The position numbers were made by a program, and so were the translations under genes. Below the pieces are notes generated by a model that was not told the origin of the DNA, searched no databases, and saw nothing but the letters and a program-made list of their open reading frames with translations. Of a DNA stretch of 34,500 bases, positions 31,755 through 34,500 are shown one piece after another. Source of the stretch: Adiantum capillus-veneris (lineage: Eukaryota > Streptophyta > Polypodiopsida > Polypodiales > Pteridaceae); assembly GCA_014529385.2 (NCBI GenBank), contig CM043951.1, forward strand, positions 112,660,969 to 112,695,468, read 5' to 3'. How positions within the stretch are numbered: the first letter of the stretch is position 1; every line of letters begins with the position of its first letter.

Positions 31755-34500
31755 ATGAACAACGTCAATACGGAGGGAATGAGGCTAACATGGAGGGACG
31801 AATCCGCAGCCGCTATTCACTTTCCATTAAACCTGCACATTTGGCTAATGGCGCACTCCTCAAATGGCACAAATGTTACCCAGAAACGAGCCAAATATCA
31901 CCTTCACATTGATTTAGACAATGAGTACCAACCATTGATTAAGCGCAGTAAAACAAACACACATATACCTCCCGCCTCCATAGACACGCTCAGAGCTCAA
32001 GGAGCTAAACACATAGATATCTGGACGAGAGGCTCTCTCTACCCTAAGAATCCAATAACTAATGCGTCTCCACCGTTTGTCAATCCTACAAGCTTATTGA
32101 CCTTTGCTGGTGATGGAGAAAAGGGCCTTCTGGGTTATTGTAAATCACTTACAAGAGAAGCTGAAACTTACAAGAGCATTCTCCAAGCTCAACAATGTGA
32201 GATTGTTCGCCTTTCACATTTACATTCTACAGATCAGGTTACCATTTTGCAACATAAAACAGAGGTACAAGAACTGAAAGGAAAGGTGCGAAGTTGTCAA
32301 ATGAAGGACACCATCTTGGGTGGTCGTATCCGAAAGAAGAAATTGCGCAATCTTGAAACATTGCAGGTTGCATCAGGAGGTCTCAAGAAAAGAATCCGAG
32401 CATTAAGGTGATGCTTCTTGGTTGGCTACATTGTCTTAGTTAAGTAATCTCTTTGTTTTTTCTTGTTATGCATTGTTTTCATGTGCCTAAATAGTGTTAG
32501 TGAAGCAAATTTTCTGTTATTTACTTATGCATTGTCTTCATGTAGAGATTCAATCTATCCTGACAAGGAAAACATTGACCCCAAAGCCAATATAGGAAAG
32601 AGATTGAAGCCACTTATAAGTAGAAGCCTGGCAGCAGATATAGTACATGACAAGAAGTTTAAGGTTCTACAAAGAAATGTAGTGAACCGCTTTATTTCAG
32701 AGAACTCAGTGCCTGCAAAAGAGATACAAGGCACACTTGATTCACTTGGTGTAAGCAAAAGAGGATATTCGGCTATCCAAAAGTCTGTCTCATCCATCTT
32801 TGTTAGGAAGGGTATAAAATCCAAACTTCTACCATCAGCCTCAAGTGTTTGGAAAGAGAGGCTTCAGCTTAACGAGGCACAGGGAGACTATCTTGGACAG
32901 CCCTTTCATATTAAAGCAACTTACAGTGGCCATGGAGCGAACATGGCATATGATGAGTTCAACAATATTTTTATGGACCTGCGGATACTACAGAAGAAAA
33001 TGGTGGAGTTTTACAACATCACATTTGAAGAGTCACGTGGGCTATTACATTTTGTGTTAAAACTGGATGAGTGTGAGCTTGTTAAAGAGAAAAAGCTAGA
33101 GCGTGTTACTATTACTTTAATGAATAGAGCCCTCTCAAAGTGTCCCAGTGATGATCCTTTATATTTTAGTGCTCAATCAGAATCTAACATATGGTGGCTT
33201 GGTGCGTTTGAGGTAAGCGATATTCTCAAGTAAGCTCAAATGTTCAGATCTACTCAAGTCTCATTTATTTTGTGTTGCAGGTAAAGAAAGAAGATCATGA
33301 GATTCTATATTGGGTGTTCCATCGAACTAATATTCCGGAGGTGATTGATCGACAGACTAACTAGGGAGAGGTACTACGTCTAGATGGAAGGGGGGACTTT
33401 CAAGTTCAGTGGCATCTTGCAGGTGACCTTAAAACATTAAAGTGCATGTATAATTGTGGAATGGGTGCAATGGCAAAGTCACCGTGTTTGTTCTGCATGG
33501 AGCCTGCAAAGGTCATGGACCCAAAGTGGTGGAGAAAAGCTCCAACACGTCACATTGAGGATCCTGCTTTTCGACCCATTTTGAAAATACCACTTGTGAA
33601 TGTCCACATTTGTACAATGCATGCCCTTTGTAGAATTGTGGAGAAATTGGTCTACTTATACATTGGGTTTTCTTGGAAGATTAAGAACTCCGCAGAACGA
33701 CAAGTAGCCCTGCAGTGCTTAGAAATGGTACTGTCGGATATGGGGCTTCATGGTGGCAATGTGAAAATCCAGTGGGATGAAAAGAGATCAACTGCTGAGA
33801 AGGATGTCCCATGCAAACCATCCATCGGTGGGGTGAAGGCACGGAGGTTTTTATCTAAGCCCCAAGGTACAAGAGATCCAAAGCTAACAAAACATGGAAA
33901 AATATATAACACATCTTATGTTAGCAAGGTAGAGTATCAGAGCTGGAAAAAGCTACATATTGCAGTCAAAGACCACGAACCAACTACTCGTAACGCGAAG
34001 GTTGAGGTTTGGCGATCAATAGACATCCTATTTTTGATGTGCGACAAAGATGACTGGTCACAAGGTGATATGAACAAGTTCAAGGAAAATCTCAACCTTC
34101 GGGAAAAATCATTCAAGACAGCATGGACAGACACCCAGATTACTCACTACATGGTATTATAATGTATTTCTTTCTCTCTTATGTGCAAATATGTTACTGT
34201 AAAACATTCTAACTAATCTGTTTTCATATCTAGCACATCATCTTCAATCATTTGCCATATTTTATACAGAAGTATGGGAACCCGGCAATATGGAATACCC
34301 AAGGGATGGAAAAGTCTCATTACATGGCGAGAAATGCTTATTTCAGGCACACACGACATGGTGGCTCTCGAATCAAGGCTAACAGTTTGAGAGAACTATT
34401 TGAATGGTTCTATCGTAGAATCATTCATCGAATGCAGGCAAAAGAAGTCTTGGAAAATTCAGCAACAGCACAAGCCATCAGACATTTACAACAACAAAAA
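31755..34500 (+). pseudogene. Transposase-like gene (DDE / RNase H-like), four exons, one in-frame stop, right end beyond window
   Basis: Exons: 31755-32407, 32546-33212, 33281-34153 and 34234 onward. All introns are GT..AG and the phases match (2, 0, 0). Exon 1 encodes a polar N-terminus and a coiled-coil-like stretch (LQAQQCEIVRLSHLHSTDQV). Exon 2 has a basic DNA-binding-like segment, then LHFVLKLDECEL with Asp at 33066-33068. Exon 3 has WHLAGDLKTL (Asp 33425-33427), CLFC (Cys at 33485 and 33494) and HICTMHALCRIVEKL. Exon 4 has GMEKSHYMARNAYFRHTRHG (Glu 34309-34311). The Asp, Asp-CxxC, H..H, Glu order matches eukaryotic DDE transposases with an insert zinc site; the exact superfamily is not resolved. 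A TAG at 33362-33364 interrupts an otherwise open frame in exon 3, so this copy is probably inactive. ATG 31755 is the first in frame; terminal inverted repeats were not located. Confidence 0.6.

Noticed and set aside
1-34500. tRNA, rRNA or other structured RNA genes
   Set aside because: No sequence matching conserved rRNA blocks or paired tRNA A and B boxes was noticed; a covariance search could not be run.

Overview
The window looks like nuclear DNA of a land plant with a large, repeat-rich genome. Exons are separated by introns with GT..AG borders and pyrimidine-rich acceptors. AT content is high, there are long (CT)n microsatellites, and decayed Ty1/copia, Ty3/gypsy and probable LINE fragments are present. 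The HAD proteins carry an Asp-Leu-Asn-Gly motif that I associate with plant NIF-like proteins. A fern, lycophyte or gymnosperm fits, but the species cannot be fixed from sequence alone.

Layout. (1) 1-7310: a minisatellite of about 50 bp monomers containing TTGGACAAGTGGTGGACCTT, organised into units of about 442 bp and, in the first 3.3 kb, alternating 442/425 bp dimers of about 865 bp. (2) 7377-13152, plus strand: a broken gene. It has an exon with a ParB-like DGQHS segment, an 84-bp intron, an exon resembling a degenerate beta-class DNA amino-methyltransferase, a 2.6-kb minisatellite-filled intron, and a SET-domain exon joined in a matching phase. (3) 13795-14997: a HAD/NIF-like phosphatase gene with a DLNG motif, one frameshift and a SAP-like tail. 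(4) 15985-19800: the same minisatellite on the opposite strand. (5) 20164-20939: a second, intact HAD/NIF-like exon with a DLEG motif. (6) 21059-21700: two short tandem repeats, then 21775-23160: more minus-oriented minisatellite. (7) 23430-31700: mostly gene-free, holding copia RNase H (about 26690-27160), a LINE-like fragment (about 28725-28830), a gypsy integrase on the minus strand (30156-30600), three (CT)n tracts and an LTR end with a tRNA primer-binding site (31311-31328). (8) 31755-34500: a four-exon gene running off the right edge. It encodes a protein with the Asp...Asp-CxxC-H...Glu layout of a DDE transposase and has one in-frame stop.

The most notable item is the ParB-like / methyltransferase-like / SET arrangement, which would put a DNA-modification-type module and a histone-methyltransferase-type module in one polypeptide. 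It carries several frameshifts, so this copy is probably a pseudogene or contains sequence errors. The nearby HAD genes, one of them with a SAP-like tail, also suggest nuclear or chromatin roles, but no functional link is shown. The minisatellite blocks are on the plus strand left of about 13.7 kb and mostly on the minus strand to the right, so a long read-through transcript could fold back on itself.
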